Source: Ignelater luminosus (Eukaryota; Arthropoda; Insecta; Coleoptera; Elateridae). From it: a DNA stretch of 64,000 nt. Under the pieces are notes generated by a model. The model ran no database searches. It was not told the DNA's origin and saw nothing but the letters and a program-made list of their open reading frames with translations. Shown here piece after piece: positions 13,191 to 24,863 of this stretch. Position numbers and translations under genes: made by a program. Numbering within the stretch: the first letter of the stretch is position 1; each line of letters begins with the position of its first letter. The DNA is taken from assembly GCA_011009095.1 (NCBI GenBank), contig VTPC01001753.1:158448-222447 (forward strand). Direction: 5' to 3'.

Positions 13191-14996
13191 AATACCAAAA
13201 GAAAGTTTTGACATGCTTGGTTTTTACCATCATTAAAACTGATTTAAGGAAGCCTAATGCTGATGCTCTGTAAACTTCTTTTTTAATGTTTTCTAAAATA
13301 TTGTCTTCTCAACATCATATCGTTGACAAAGATTTGAAACACCAACATTGATTGACAATAAAAATGAAATTCTGCAACCTAAAAAACCTACACGATATCC
13401 AAAGTTTCACTTAGCTCCAACATTCTATTTATTTATTTGGGCATTTAGATATTACTGCCGGAATACAAGCTGATAGAAATTTGTAAAATTAAATGATCCT
13501 AATACTCACTAAAATATTGACACAATTTTCTTGAGGATTTAGGAATTCTCCAAAACCTACCAATACATAGATGAATGAAGAATGGTCAGAATGGAAGCAA
13601 ACATAAATTCTGTAAACAGATTACGAATGGAAAATAAAATAATAGAAAATTTTAAAGATGACTGTAGTAGTTTAGTCTTTTAATCAATCATCTTGAGAAA
13701 CTGATTTGTGGTCTATCTGATTTTGGAACAAATTAAAAATTTAGAAAAGTGCAAAATCTTTTAGGTTCCACTTAAAAGAAAGTAACCCACAGTAACAAGA
13801 TAAATTGATCAATGCTAATCCAAACCACTTACAAAGCCCAAAAATTGTAGGTTTTGAAGATTCTTCAATTTTATTTATTTGAGATTTTTGGTCTTGCTAA
13901 TGAAATGAGTGTAAAAAATAACTTAAACCAACTTTTTAAATTCAGATGTTTTAAGCGTGTCAACCCTAAATTTCAGATGTAGGAAATTGTCATTTTGTTT
14001 AAATATTATTTATCTTGATTTAATTGCAGCTGACATCTTGGCTGTTCCGCCTCTATTAAGCAGCAAATTAAAAACTAGTTAGAAAAGTCTCGGTAAACAA
14101 GCCAGGAGCATTCAGATGCATTCAGATGCATTTTAGACAGACTTGAAGCAGTTACCAAGTACTGTACTGTCAAGAACTATCTAGAGTCGATCCGAATATA
14201 ACTGAAGACGTTTATAGAAGAACATTTTTGGCAAAAACCCACGCTTCTTGTTAATTCAAGAACATGTTAATCTTGTAATTGGAGTTGCCCAAGCACTGAT
14301 GTAAATCTTATGTAAAAGTCAAATAAATGATTCTAAAGGGCTTAATAGGACCTGGACATCCAGACCGGAAAGTGCTTTCTTATCAAAGGACTGTAACCAA
14401 ATTCGTAGCCTCGGGAGGCAGAAAATATTTTGCTCGCTTTAAAATAATAGAAAAGGAATAAATAAGATAATAGGGACGAGATCTTTGCCCTGACAGAAAT
14501 CTTATTTGCCCGCCCAAGCCCATGGCAGATAAATCTATATGACTAAAATGACAGGTAAAGCAAACAATACATTATTGTTTTAATTTTGATTTTAAAGCTG
14601 AAATTCTGACCATAGATGTTATTTATCAGCGAGATAAAACAAAATGGATAAAATTATAAACAAAAACAATAAATGATGTTTAGTTAACCAAAAGCTTTTA
14701 AATATATAGTTAATGAAAGAGCAAAATAGGCTAATGAATATACTTAAATAAAATGTTTGATATAATACCTTTTTTAATAATCTAAATTGTGGATAATAAA
14801 CAAAATTTCGGCCTTTTCATGTTTTTCAGTTACTATTGTTATTATTAAATCCGATTGCTTCTTTCTGCTTTTATTTTATTTTTTAATTTTTGAGTAAATA
14901 TTCATAAAATAAACGTTGTTTGAAATCGTATTCCATTTTTTTTTACAAAGCGATAGGTGTAGATGAAGCGGAAATGTATATATGTATAAGTTTACA

Positions 14997-15019
14997 AATA
15001 ATAATAATAATAATAATAT
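14997..15019. repeat. (AAT)n microsatellite
   Basis: A pure trinucleotide run of about seven units. Similar short runs occur at 33,331-33,350, 41,105-41,122 and 53,834-53,859. Confidence 0.9.
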
Positions 15020-16648
15020 AGAAATAAATAGATTAATTAATACAAAGATAATTGGAGAATATCGTAAACGATTTTACCTCTTGCTTTGATGTGGTTTTGA
15101 TTAAAAAAAATTCGTATTCAGTAGAGAGAGAGTGGAATATCTAAGAGGCGCCGCCTCTGCAATAATTAAACTAATTGTGTTTTCATCTTCTGATATTTGA
15201 TCTGCAATTAGTCAAAACGGACCATAATTTCTTAATTGAAATTTTTAGAATGAAGCCATCACAATTGCATTATGTGTGTGCAAGCCACCTCATACGCATC
15301 CGTTATAATAGCGATGTAAAATTGTTTAATCAATTATTGCTGATAAATTTTTAATTGCCAATTCTGCAATATCAAATGGACTTTAATCAATTTTATTAAT
15401 AATGAATAACCTTAGATTAGTTTATTTTTAGTTATCCTTCGTTAATCGCGATTCGGTTAGTTTTCGAGAACTGCAAAATGTTATCGTGTTTACCGTGCCT
15501 ACCTCAACGTTCCTCTCGATGTTTACAATTATTTGATAACGTGTGGTGGTTTTAGATTGTGATTTACATAACAGCGCCAAGTGCACAAACAGATAAACGA
15601 GATAACAAAAAGCGCCGAATAGGTGCTAGATGGTTGCAGTTACATATGAAAAAAATAATCACTTTGATAAAGTTTTTTCTATCGTCAAAAAGATGGAAGA
15701 ACGTATGTTAGTGCAATGTACAATAATTATTAAATTAGTAAATTAATATTTAATTCATTGAGTACATCGTTAATTATTTATTTTATTAAAAAAATATTTG
15801 TAAAATAAAATGAAAATTGTTTGAATAATAAATAAATTTATGAGTTGACTGGGTGAATCAACAAATCGCTGGGTATATAAGGTAAGCAAATTTATTAGAA
15901 AACCCACACAATATTGCTGGCATTCAAATGTAATTTATTTCTTAACAATGTTGCAGAGAATATTATGTTTAATGTAATTTGTAGTTTATGGAAAATATTA
16001 AAAACTATACGGGTTTCATCAAATTATCCGGCGCGTTTGGCAGCTTTCAGCACGACGGACGCGGACGGTAGAATTAAACAAATGAAAATCCAAAACCTAA
16101 TAAACATTAACTGATTATAATATGAAAGATTTGATCTCTGATTAAAGCATTTAAAACAATAATGTGCTACTACGTACTTAATTCGTTAAAGCTACATTTC
16201 CCAAAAACTGAAATATTTATTGCTGTTATCTTTTTTGGAAAGAGATATCTTTAATTTTCCTGTACTCAGCTAATCTCTCTTTGTATAAAATCGCGGAATG
16301 CAGCTAAAAATCTAAAAAACTAATTTTTGTAAAATGACAAAATGTATTAATTGTTCTGTCCCAGAAATTAAATCGGATTGTCTTCCTGTATAATATTTAT
16401 TGGCATACTTACATTTTGTCTTTTTAAGGTGCGAATCTGATATTTACAGAGCAGTGTCATCTCATTACCAATTTATATTTGTATTGTTTCAACTAGTTCG
16501 CATGGTTAGTTTAAAATAAGAAACTACTGCGCAAATTTTCAAAATCTACGTTAAGCGCAAAGTTTAGCAAACTTTTCTCCTCTGTATTAATTAATTTGTA
16601 CCCTTATACGTTTTTTTATGTACAATATTGTGACGATAAAATTAGCAT

Positions 16649-16664
16649 TATAACACGTGTTATA
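16649..16664. promoter_or_regulatory. perfect 16-bp palindrome with central CACGTG E-box
   Basis: The sequence TATAACACGTGTTATA is its own reverse complement. CACGTG is the core recognised by several bHLH and bHLH-PAS factors, including juvenile-hormone receptor complexes (Met with its partner) in known insects. It lies about 16 kb upstream of the first coding exon of broad, a hormone-regulated gene. Binding is inference. Confidence 0.35.
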
Positions 16665-17221
16665 GCTTGAACTATTCAAATTGCCTTAGTTTAGGATATT
16701 TACCTGAAGTTTGAATTTATGTACCCAAGATAGAAACTTTGTCGTGTTGCTTTAACATTTTTTCTTTATGTGGTACTTACTCTGTTATCGATAAATCTTC
16801 AACGGCTGTAGTATTGCGAGTAATATTTTAAAAAATTTTCCCAGTTGTGCAAGAAGGGCATGAACGTGGATATAAAGCAGAAAGGCGATTGACAAGTAAA
16901 TGGTAGTAAATACTGCCGGAGTGAGAGAAGAAAATACGATATATAAATATTATAATCTGAAAGTTTTAGTTTCACCAAATAGCTGAAACTTATTAGATTG
17001 GCGAATCCAAGTAATAATGTAAAACGCCATTCTCTGACTTATTTTAAGTCTGCTTCTGTAGTTAGATTCTCAAAGTGCAAATCTTTTATCTTAACGTCCT
17101 AAATCTTAAGAAAACAATTTACGCAATGCACAAAAAGTAGCGTAAAGATCACACAATTATTCAGAATTTTATTTAAAGACAAATCCTAATTACTACTAGT
17201 GTTGGCAACCGGTGTGATCTG

Positions 17222-17861
17222 ATGATTACGAGACTTCTAGTGAAAAAATTAATTATAAAACTATTTCAAATCCACGATAGTGAAACAATCCATTTTGTTT
17301 TTCAAGCGATTTTGTTGAATTTCGGCAAATACATAAATTATGACCACCAAGGGATTTTTATCCTTTTTTTTATTTGGTCAACTTTCACAGCTCTAAATGA
17401 AAATACAACAGAAGTAGTAAAATTTTTCATACATTTTTCGATATTGTTTAGTAAAATATGCATTTCTGTTCACTGTCTAAAACAGTATAGCACTGGCGCA
17501 TCGCGAAGGACAGAGACATATTTCAGAAATCTTTATGATAATTTAACTAGAATTTATCAAAACCATATCTTTGATGGTGAAAACTTGCTAGATAGTGGAA
17601 ATGACTCAGCAGCGTAGAGATCGACGTGTTTCCAAGTTGGTACCACTGTCTAGAGTTCGAAATCAGATCAGGTTAAACCAGTTTGTCAGATCCATACCGG
17701 ATTTGTTTTTGGACAATCAGACTTTTAGAGCCAATCACGCTTGTTTAGGTCAAAGGAATCTTTTTGCTCACCTGATGGTTGAAGCTTTTCTTAATAACAA
17801 CAGTTACTTTTTCTTTGGGAAACTTTTGAACACGCTTCTAAATAGGATGTTTTGTTTTTGA
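17222..17861 (+). other. two overlapping unidentified open frames (131 and 88 codons)
   Basis: The first frame (17,222-17,617) is the longest outside broad and has hydrophobic stretches (GIFILFFIWSTFTAL, FFIHFSILFSKICISVHC) suggesting one or two membrane segments. The second (17,595-17,861) overlaps in another frame and is basic. Neither matches a family I recognise. In DNA this AT-rich an open frame of 131 codons can occur by chance in 64 kb, so these may be meaningless. An eroded membrane-protein gene is the alternative. Confidence 0.2.
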
Positions 17862-20800
17862 TTTTAATAACTTTGAAATCCGAAGTTGGTAAATAAATTC
17901 TACAAGCAAAAGAACTGCGTGAAATTGATTCTTAATCTAGACCTAGAGGCCATGTATATTATCAAGCTTAGGGTCTCTGCGTCTTGGCTATTTCTTGGAT
18001 CCTGAAGTTTGAGACTAATTCTTCTCAATATTCAGGAATTTCCGAGATTTGGGGCAATTTGAAAAATGATAAGTTCTATAATTTTTATTTTTTTGAATGT
18101 CTCCGCAATTCATCATACTGATTCGTTTGCATATAATTTATCAGCAACAAACAGAAATTTAACCAAGCAATATAGTTTTGACGTTTAAGTCGCTGTATAT
18201 GGGAACGTGTTTTGTCGTTATATAAGCCAATTCGCACCCGGTCTGGATGAGTTTTAGCTGTATTTGAAATCACAGTTAAAAAAAATTATTATATCTCATG
18301 TTCGAATGACTAGTACATCAGCTTATTTGATTACCTAAATCAGATGAACCCTCTCGTTGGTCTCCGGGAACTGTCTAACCCATACATGAGCACCGGGGTC
18401 AAAGTGGCCGAAATGGCTCATACAACAACAAAGTAATACGCTCCTATATTTTACAGCTTGACTATTACAACTAAACTATTTTGACCTGCTCTAAAGTTTT
18501 TGCTCAAAAGTTTGCCTTTATAGGAATAAATTCAGCTCTAATCAAAAGCTTTTCCAATTATTTCCAGCGGAGCGGTCTGCATCGTTTTTATATATCTTTA
18601 ATTAACATTAATAATCATTAAATTGAAAATAAGGCTCAAGTCTAGAGATGCTATTTTCCAGACTCTAGGCAAAGCATTTTTATAAATCTTGATGTTTTGG
18701 CTTGATAAAACTCTTGTAGACTATGCTATGCCAAGTCATCCTTCCTTTAGGGAAGAAGCCCTTTTGTATATTTTTTAATTGCCTATTTTGAATGTTTAGC
18801 TTTTTGCGGATTTTGTTCTAATTCCTTTAAAATTTTTATTTTTGTATTTCGAAAAACGGTAAAAAGATGACACCATATACAAATAACTTTAAAGACTTTT
18901 AAGGTCTTGGTAAGTCAAATGCATTTTACTATCCAAGAAAGCTAATAATGATGCAGAGTATGGTAGCTTTCCAAAACTTCTTTCAAACTTCTTGGTTTTG
19001 GATACTTACCTATTTCAATTTTGATAAGATATACTTAATTTTAACTTTGTTTGAATTTTTTCTAAAATGAAAAAACTTGTCACCTTTTCTGTAATGTGGG
19101 CCAAATACGAATTTATATTGCTCACTTTGTAGAAACACCGATCATAGTAACATCTTAATTTATCTGTCATCCAAAATATACTTTTCTTCTCAATCGTGAT
19201 ATTGTCCTATTTGCCACTTTTTAAGTTTTTCCTCTGTGATTCAGGACGCTTCATCAACTCGTATGTTTGTCACCTATACATAGACATACCTGCTGTCTTT
19301 TTCTTCCTGTCCTGCAGTCTTGCTTTTGATTTAACCCATTAAATTATTGTCTTCGTTTTTCCTTGGCTTTGGTAAAATCTGATTGACTGTGTAAGTTGCA
19401 CTTACAAAAAGTGAATAAAACGTTATTTTTCTTCTTGTTTTGGCCATAATTGATAATTTTTATAGTTTACCTTACATATGTAGATAATACAGCAGTAATA
19501 TTCTCTGCAGATAAACCGTCCATTAAATGATAATAGCTGCTTAAGATGATGACCAAAAAGACCTCATACAAACAACATTGCTCATTCACGTTGTTAGATT
19601 TGATTTAAACATTTACAGAGTGATAGAGTTTGACATTATGAGCAATGCAAAATTATTCCCAAAAAGATTATCCAACGTTTAAGATCTACAGTCCCGTTAA
19701 ACTTGATTAAAGTTTTGACCTTTTGAACAAGACTTGCCAAACTGTTTGACTGTTTTCTGCTCTAACTACAAAATCTTAGAAACCGCCAATAATTAGAACT
19801 TTCTAATACCTTCGGTAGTCGTATGTGATGACCAATATTTTCATATACTTGGAATACTTTATAAATCGAAAAAACTCAAATCTGCAATGGCTAAATATCT
19901 TGCAGTTCTTCAGAATTTTGATGATTATAGCTTCAATATTTTGAATTTTGGAATGTGTTTCTCTTTGAAAACTAGCATAATTTTCTCTTATTTTATCAAA
20001 ATATTCGACGCATTTTTGATCTTCTCTTGTCGGTTGTATTTTGGCAATTTGTTCTAACACAACTGACTATAAAAATGGAAAATGCTATCAATAATAAAAA
20101 ATTATTTATCCAATTGTCAATTAAATATAATTATCTTATCGTATTTAATTCTGTAGTTTTTAATTCTTTTTTTGTTCAAATTGACGATTCAATCTAATTT
20201 TTAAATCTTGTCTAAATCTACTATTCATAATCATCAATTAATAACGTGTAGATTAGATTCGATAGTTTTTGTTTCTTTAATCTATTTATGATTTTCAAGA
20301 AATATGTTTTTCGGAGGTCTACATACCTTTTTGCACTCATTATCTAGAGGCTACTAATAGTTAAGTGGGTAACTTGTTTCCTTTTACAGATAAGGCGTAG
20401 AATTTTCCAAAAATTGATAGATAGTATGACATTATTAAGCAAAAATGAGAAAAATAAAATAAAATTTTAATATCTTTCAGGGGCACAAAACTATACCTAC
20501 AAAATTTTTGACAGATTATTTTTAGACCTAGGCAAATTAAAGCCTCTTCTCCTCGTGTATCTATTTGGGGCATAATGGGTTTTCTATAGAAATATGTATG
20601 ATAAGTTAAACTCATCAAAAAAATAAAATTTTTGCATAATCTGCTTATGGCAAAATATTTTAAAAAGTTGGTGAAAATTAAATCGTATAAATCGTTTTCG
20701 TTCCTTTTCAGAATCTGTCTGATGTTACCCATAGGAATCACTTAATGAATGCGTGCCTTTACGATCGATTCGTATCTACCCTTAACACGTACAACCATGC

Positions 20801-23800
20801 CACACAAGACTAACTTTGTTAGATAGACGTTTCGTTTTAAAAAATCAATTAAACGCTTTTTCCAAAAATATCTTCTTCTTTTTACCCTTAAATAGTTATA
20901 TATAAGATTTAAAAATTAATGAACATTTAAAGAATTCATTTAGTTTTGAATGTATCAAAGACAAATTTAGCAAAAGAATAAAGAAAATTGGGTCACTTAT
21001 TTTTTCAAATTAAAATATTAAATATTATAAATCCGCAAGGAGAAAACTTTTTTCCGCAAAAGTATCCCCCATATTCGTCGATTACTTGACAGGTCTGCTT
21101 TGTGAGCAACGAAATGAGAGTGATTTATAAGACACACCAACAATGTATACGCTGGTTACGTTATATTAGATTATCCGTATCTATTGCGTTCATGCGTTTC
21201 ACTAATAAATCATAAATTATAAATATCAAAAAAATTGAGAAACGTATGTTGCTAAAACATCACGAGAAACTTTAGAAAAATTGATTAAAGACTTATTAAA
21301 TTATTAAACATCGAACTGAATTACTGAGGTTCTCCTTTTCATGAAAAACTGGGATTTTCTTTGAGCATGTAGCAGTGTCAAGAAAATTTCAGATGAATAA
21401 AGTTCCCTTCTACGGCAAACATTAGAAACCTGTTGAAAGCAAAAAATATCTTGTTTCGACACAAACATATAAAGTGTGATCAATATTTTTTAGATTTCTT
21501 TAAAGCATCGTAAAGCTTGTATTCTTGAAAAATTTATTTTTTGTGCTGTTCATGTAATACAGCTGAAACTGTTTTTCATAATACAAACATGAAAGATGTT
21601 TTACGCTTATCGTAGAAATTATTGAAATATTTTCTTTCTATCGTTTCAAATTTTGCATTTGACAGTTTTTTTTTTACATTAAATACAGCATGAAATTAAT
21701 GAACATAAAAATTAAGATTTCTTCATATCATTAAGTTATCGTATTTTATTACGCATTAGAAGACACTTCTATAAAAGCAATTGGCCATAATACTTTTATC
21801 AAACAATAAAAACTTTACAGATTTCAGGGTTTAAGTTTTATTTTTCTCCAAGATTAGGAAAACTGTAAAGATGTAACATGGGACTGCCCAACAGCCTAAA
21901 CCTTGTGCTATTTTGTACATCTTGATAATATCTAATATCACATTTTGATACAATGGTATACATAAAATTTTCCCATTTTCTTAAATTTACCTATACAATA
22001 TCCGAGAAAAATCTCAACACGACCCTTATAAACATATCCATGCAGACCACGCAAGAATTATTTTGTTATGCCAAAATTGTATACTGATGAAATCATTTAG
22101 TGTTTATACGTCTTATAAATTAAATGGATGCATTGAGCATTCCATCTAGCCAAACTTGCCTTGACACGCGTGTGAACGTTTGGATTACTGCACATTTTAG
22201 CTTCTTCAGAAAAGATATTGCAGCTCATATGCACCACAACCTGCATTCTCACTTTATTCTTAAGTAACCCAAAAAAAAAACTGAATGACTTTGAGATAAT
22301 GTTAAGCTGTATATCTCTTCGAGCTAGCACCTATGTGATATATTTAGAACAAAATAGAAATAACCAAACAAAATTTATAGTAACGAACTAAGCGAGCATT
22401 ACAATTTAGTAAACTGTCCTTAAAGTTTCTTTAAAAATCAACTACTACTCTTTGTACCTTGTTCATTTTTCTATTACATCAACAGAATTATAATCGGTTT
22501 TGAGCGTGTTACTTTATCAGTTCTTTTTGTCAATAGCAGAGAAAAATGGCAAGACGTTCTAAAAATTTTTGGAAATATGTGACTGTATAGATTTAAACCG
22601 AATAAAACCTAAAGAAAAAGCTTCAAAGGCGTGGAAACTAAAACCTGAATCAGCACACTTTTTAAGTTGTTGCGTAGCCATTAGCAATGTGCTCAAAACT
22701 GCAGAAAACTTGACATTTAGTTTCTACTGATTTTGCTTTCAAATTTAGACTGGCTTGTGCCGCCTTCATTGTTATTAATAATAACGGAACTATGCAAAGA
22801 TTTATCAAGAACCGGTTAGTTGTAATACAGCTGGCGGTTTTAAAGGTTCTGGTAGAATCAGAATCATAAAAAGTTTTTATTTTTATGAAAGAGTCAAAAG
22901 TTCGATTTTATTCGCTAGTTCATTGTTTTTTGAGATTGATCTTTTCCTTGCGTTGCCATAATTATATTAGAAAAAGTAATCTGTTAAAAAACCAATCATG
23001 ACAATCGTGACCAAAGAAAGAAAAGTGTATTAATTTTGTGTTTGGCTTGTTAAAAGACTATTCTATCGATTCCAATACCAGTAATTAAATTTGGCACTTT
23101 CTACCTAAATTTTGAGCATTTTTCACACTCTTTCAGATCATAACCGATTCGTGCTTCAATCCAATTTTGATTTAGACTGTGATTTTTAATCTTCACGATA
23201 ATTATTCAAATTAAACTATAAAAACCGTCTTAAGCCAAAATAACGTTTATGAAAGCTTGATAATCTTCACCTTAAGGATTAAGTTTAATGAAGTAGGTCC
23301 ATTGGAAAAAGTAATTCTTTAGATTTTTGCAGCAGTACGAAACTATTCTTTAGGTTTTTTACCACTACCAGCCGAATTCTCGACACACCCAATACCATAC
23401 CATAGAATGTCAATAAATAGTTGTAGATCGGTTGACAAATACCATTTTAGATTGTCATTGTTAAAAAAGGAGTGCTAATATCTAAATAAACAGTAAAATT
23501 CCAAGTTTGTATGAGAAAAGACTACCGTAGATCATGCTTAAAACAGATTGTGTCGTTTTGCAACCATCGTACTTGTTAATGTTCTCTAATATTGTAAAGT
23601 AAGAATGTTACGGATATTCAAGTATATTTCGTGCAAATTACCGATCAAAATATTGGGATTTGTATTTTTCGATTTAGTTTGCTAAATGTTTGAAGTTTGC
23701 TAAGTAAAGTTATATGTGTGTGCACGACATAATTACATGGTTCCTAATTGTAAATTTTAAAAAAATGTATAAATAAGATTTATTATCTTATCTATATGAT

Positions 23801-24635
23801 TTGTGACCAAAAACTGCTAATAAAGGTTATCTGCAAAAAACATTTCACTCTCTAATCATAAAGTGGTAAAGTAGTATATTGCATTTAGATATACTTACTG
23901 AAGATTTGAAGATTTGATATATCAAAAAGCTGAGTAGAATATTAAAAAGATAACAAATGCATAACCATAATTAAAAAAATATCATTATATAAACTCATCT
24001 TCTTAAATTACTTTTTATATAAACCTCTTAGGTAGAGAGCTATCGCACTGTTTTGCTATTTATTGAAAACATCCTCTTTTATCCCATCTAGAATCATCTT
24101 ATGCAATTCCTGTAACAAAAACAAGCGATAACAGTTTCAAATTAATTAATTAACTTAGATATAAATTAATGCAGATAAACAGAAAACTTGCAACATATTT
24201 TTACAGGGCGATAATTCGTACTTTGAAGTGTACTTTTATGTGAGTAATTGTTCTAATAATTCAAAATGAAAAAGTAAGTGTTTTAAAGTATAATATAAGA
24301 AACTTTTTATAAGTACTCAGTAATTTTCATTTTTTGTTCGTAAGTTGAATCTGCTGTTCAAAGAATGTTTTTTTTCCGTAAAAAAACTAAGATTGCTAAA
24401 TTCAGGAGTCTTTGATAACTTTATTACTTCAGTTAGTATAATTAAATTGCTTATCACCAGTAGATTACCATGTGAAAGCTGATATAGGAATAATCCTACA
24501 TGTAGGTCTGATTGATACCATTTCCAGTTTGTTTGAATGGACTTACTAAAACTGCACATGCTAGACATGTCAAAAGTTACTTGGCAATTGGCAACTTCTT
24601 TTATTTAGAATTCCCAAAATACTCATACATGTATT
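17862..24635. other. AT-rich flank without genes
   Basis: Nothing supported. The 126-codon minus-strand frame at 20,361-20,741 and a 77-codon frame at 22,097-22,330 show no recognisable motif. Confidence 0.55.
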
Positions 24636-24863
24636 GCGCGATCAAGATTGGTTGTTCAGAAAAAACTATTTTTCACAGACTTATCAAAACTTTCAGTCTG
24701 CATTATGTCAACCGCTTTAAAATCTGACATTTGCGCATGCACAAGTGAATCGACGCATGTCTGCATTTTAGATTTCTATAGTGGTTAATATCACGTGAAC
24801 AGAAGGTTTTGATAACGTATGTGGAAAGTAGTTTTCTCTGGACAACCAATCTCAATTGCACGT
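24636..24863. mobile_element. foldback MITE, about 228 bp
   Basis: Two arms of roughly 105 bases, 24,636-24,745 and 24,755-24,863, are reverse complements with moderate divergence. The outer ends are GCGATCAAGATTGGTTGT and its counterpart ACAACCAATCTCAATTGCACG, and further matches include TTATCAAAAC against GTTTTGATAA. The loop is only about 10 bases. There is no coding capacity, and the superfamily cannot be assigned. Confidence 0.7.

Larger units (their letters stand above)
13200..17221. other. AT-rich flank without genes
   Basis: No coding sequence is recognised. It contains an (AAT)n microsatellite (14,997-15,019), a TATA-like stretch with an adjoining donor-like AAG/GTAAGC at 15,872-15,887, and a 16-bp palindrome with a central CACGTG at 16,649-16,664. 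A distal broad promoter in this zone is possible but unproven. Confidence 0.5.

Noticed and set aside
15841-15910. TATA box with start site for a distal broad promoter
   Set aside because: TATATAAG is common in DNA this AT-rich. No initiator follows at the right distance and the donor-like AAG/GTAAGC overlaps it.
18385-18410. Direct-repeat nuclear receptor site (GGGGTCAAAGTGGCC)
   Set aside because: The second half site is poor and single matches of this kind are expected by chance. No paired ecdysone-type palindrome was found in the window.
20361-20741. 126-codon minus-strand frame
   Set aside because: I considered a receptor or P450 exon, but there is no diagnostic motif, and the residue content (Ile, Phe, Tyr, Lys) is what AT-rich DNA gives by chance.
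22097-22330. Possible mariner transposase piece on the minus strand
   Set aside because: I looked for the catalytic and helix-turn-helix motifs and found none that held up.
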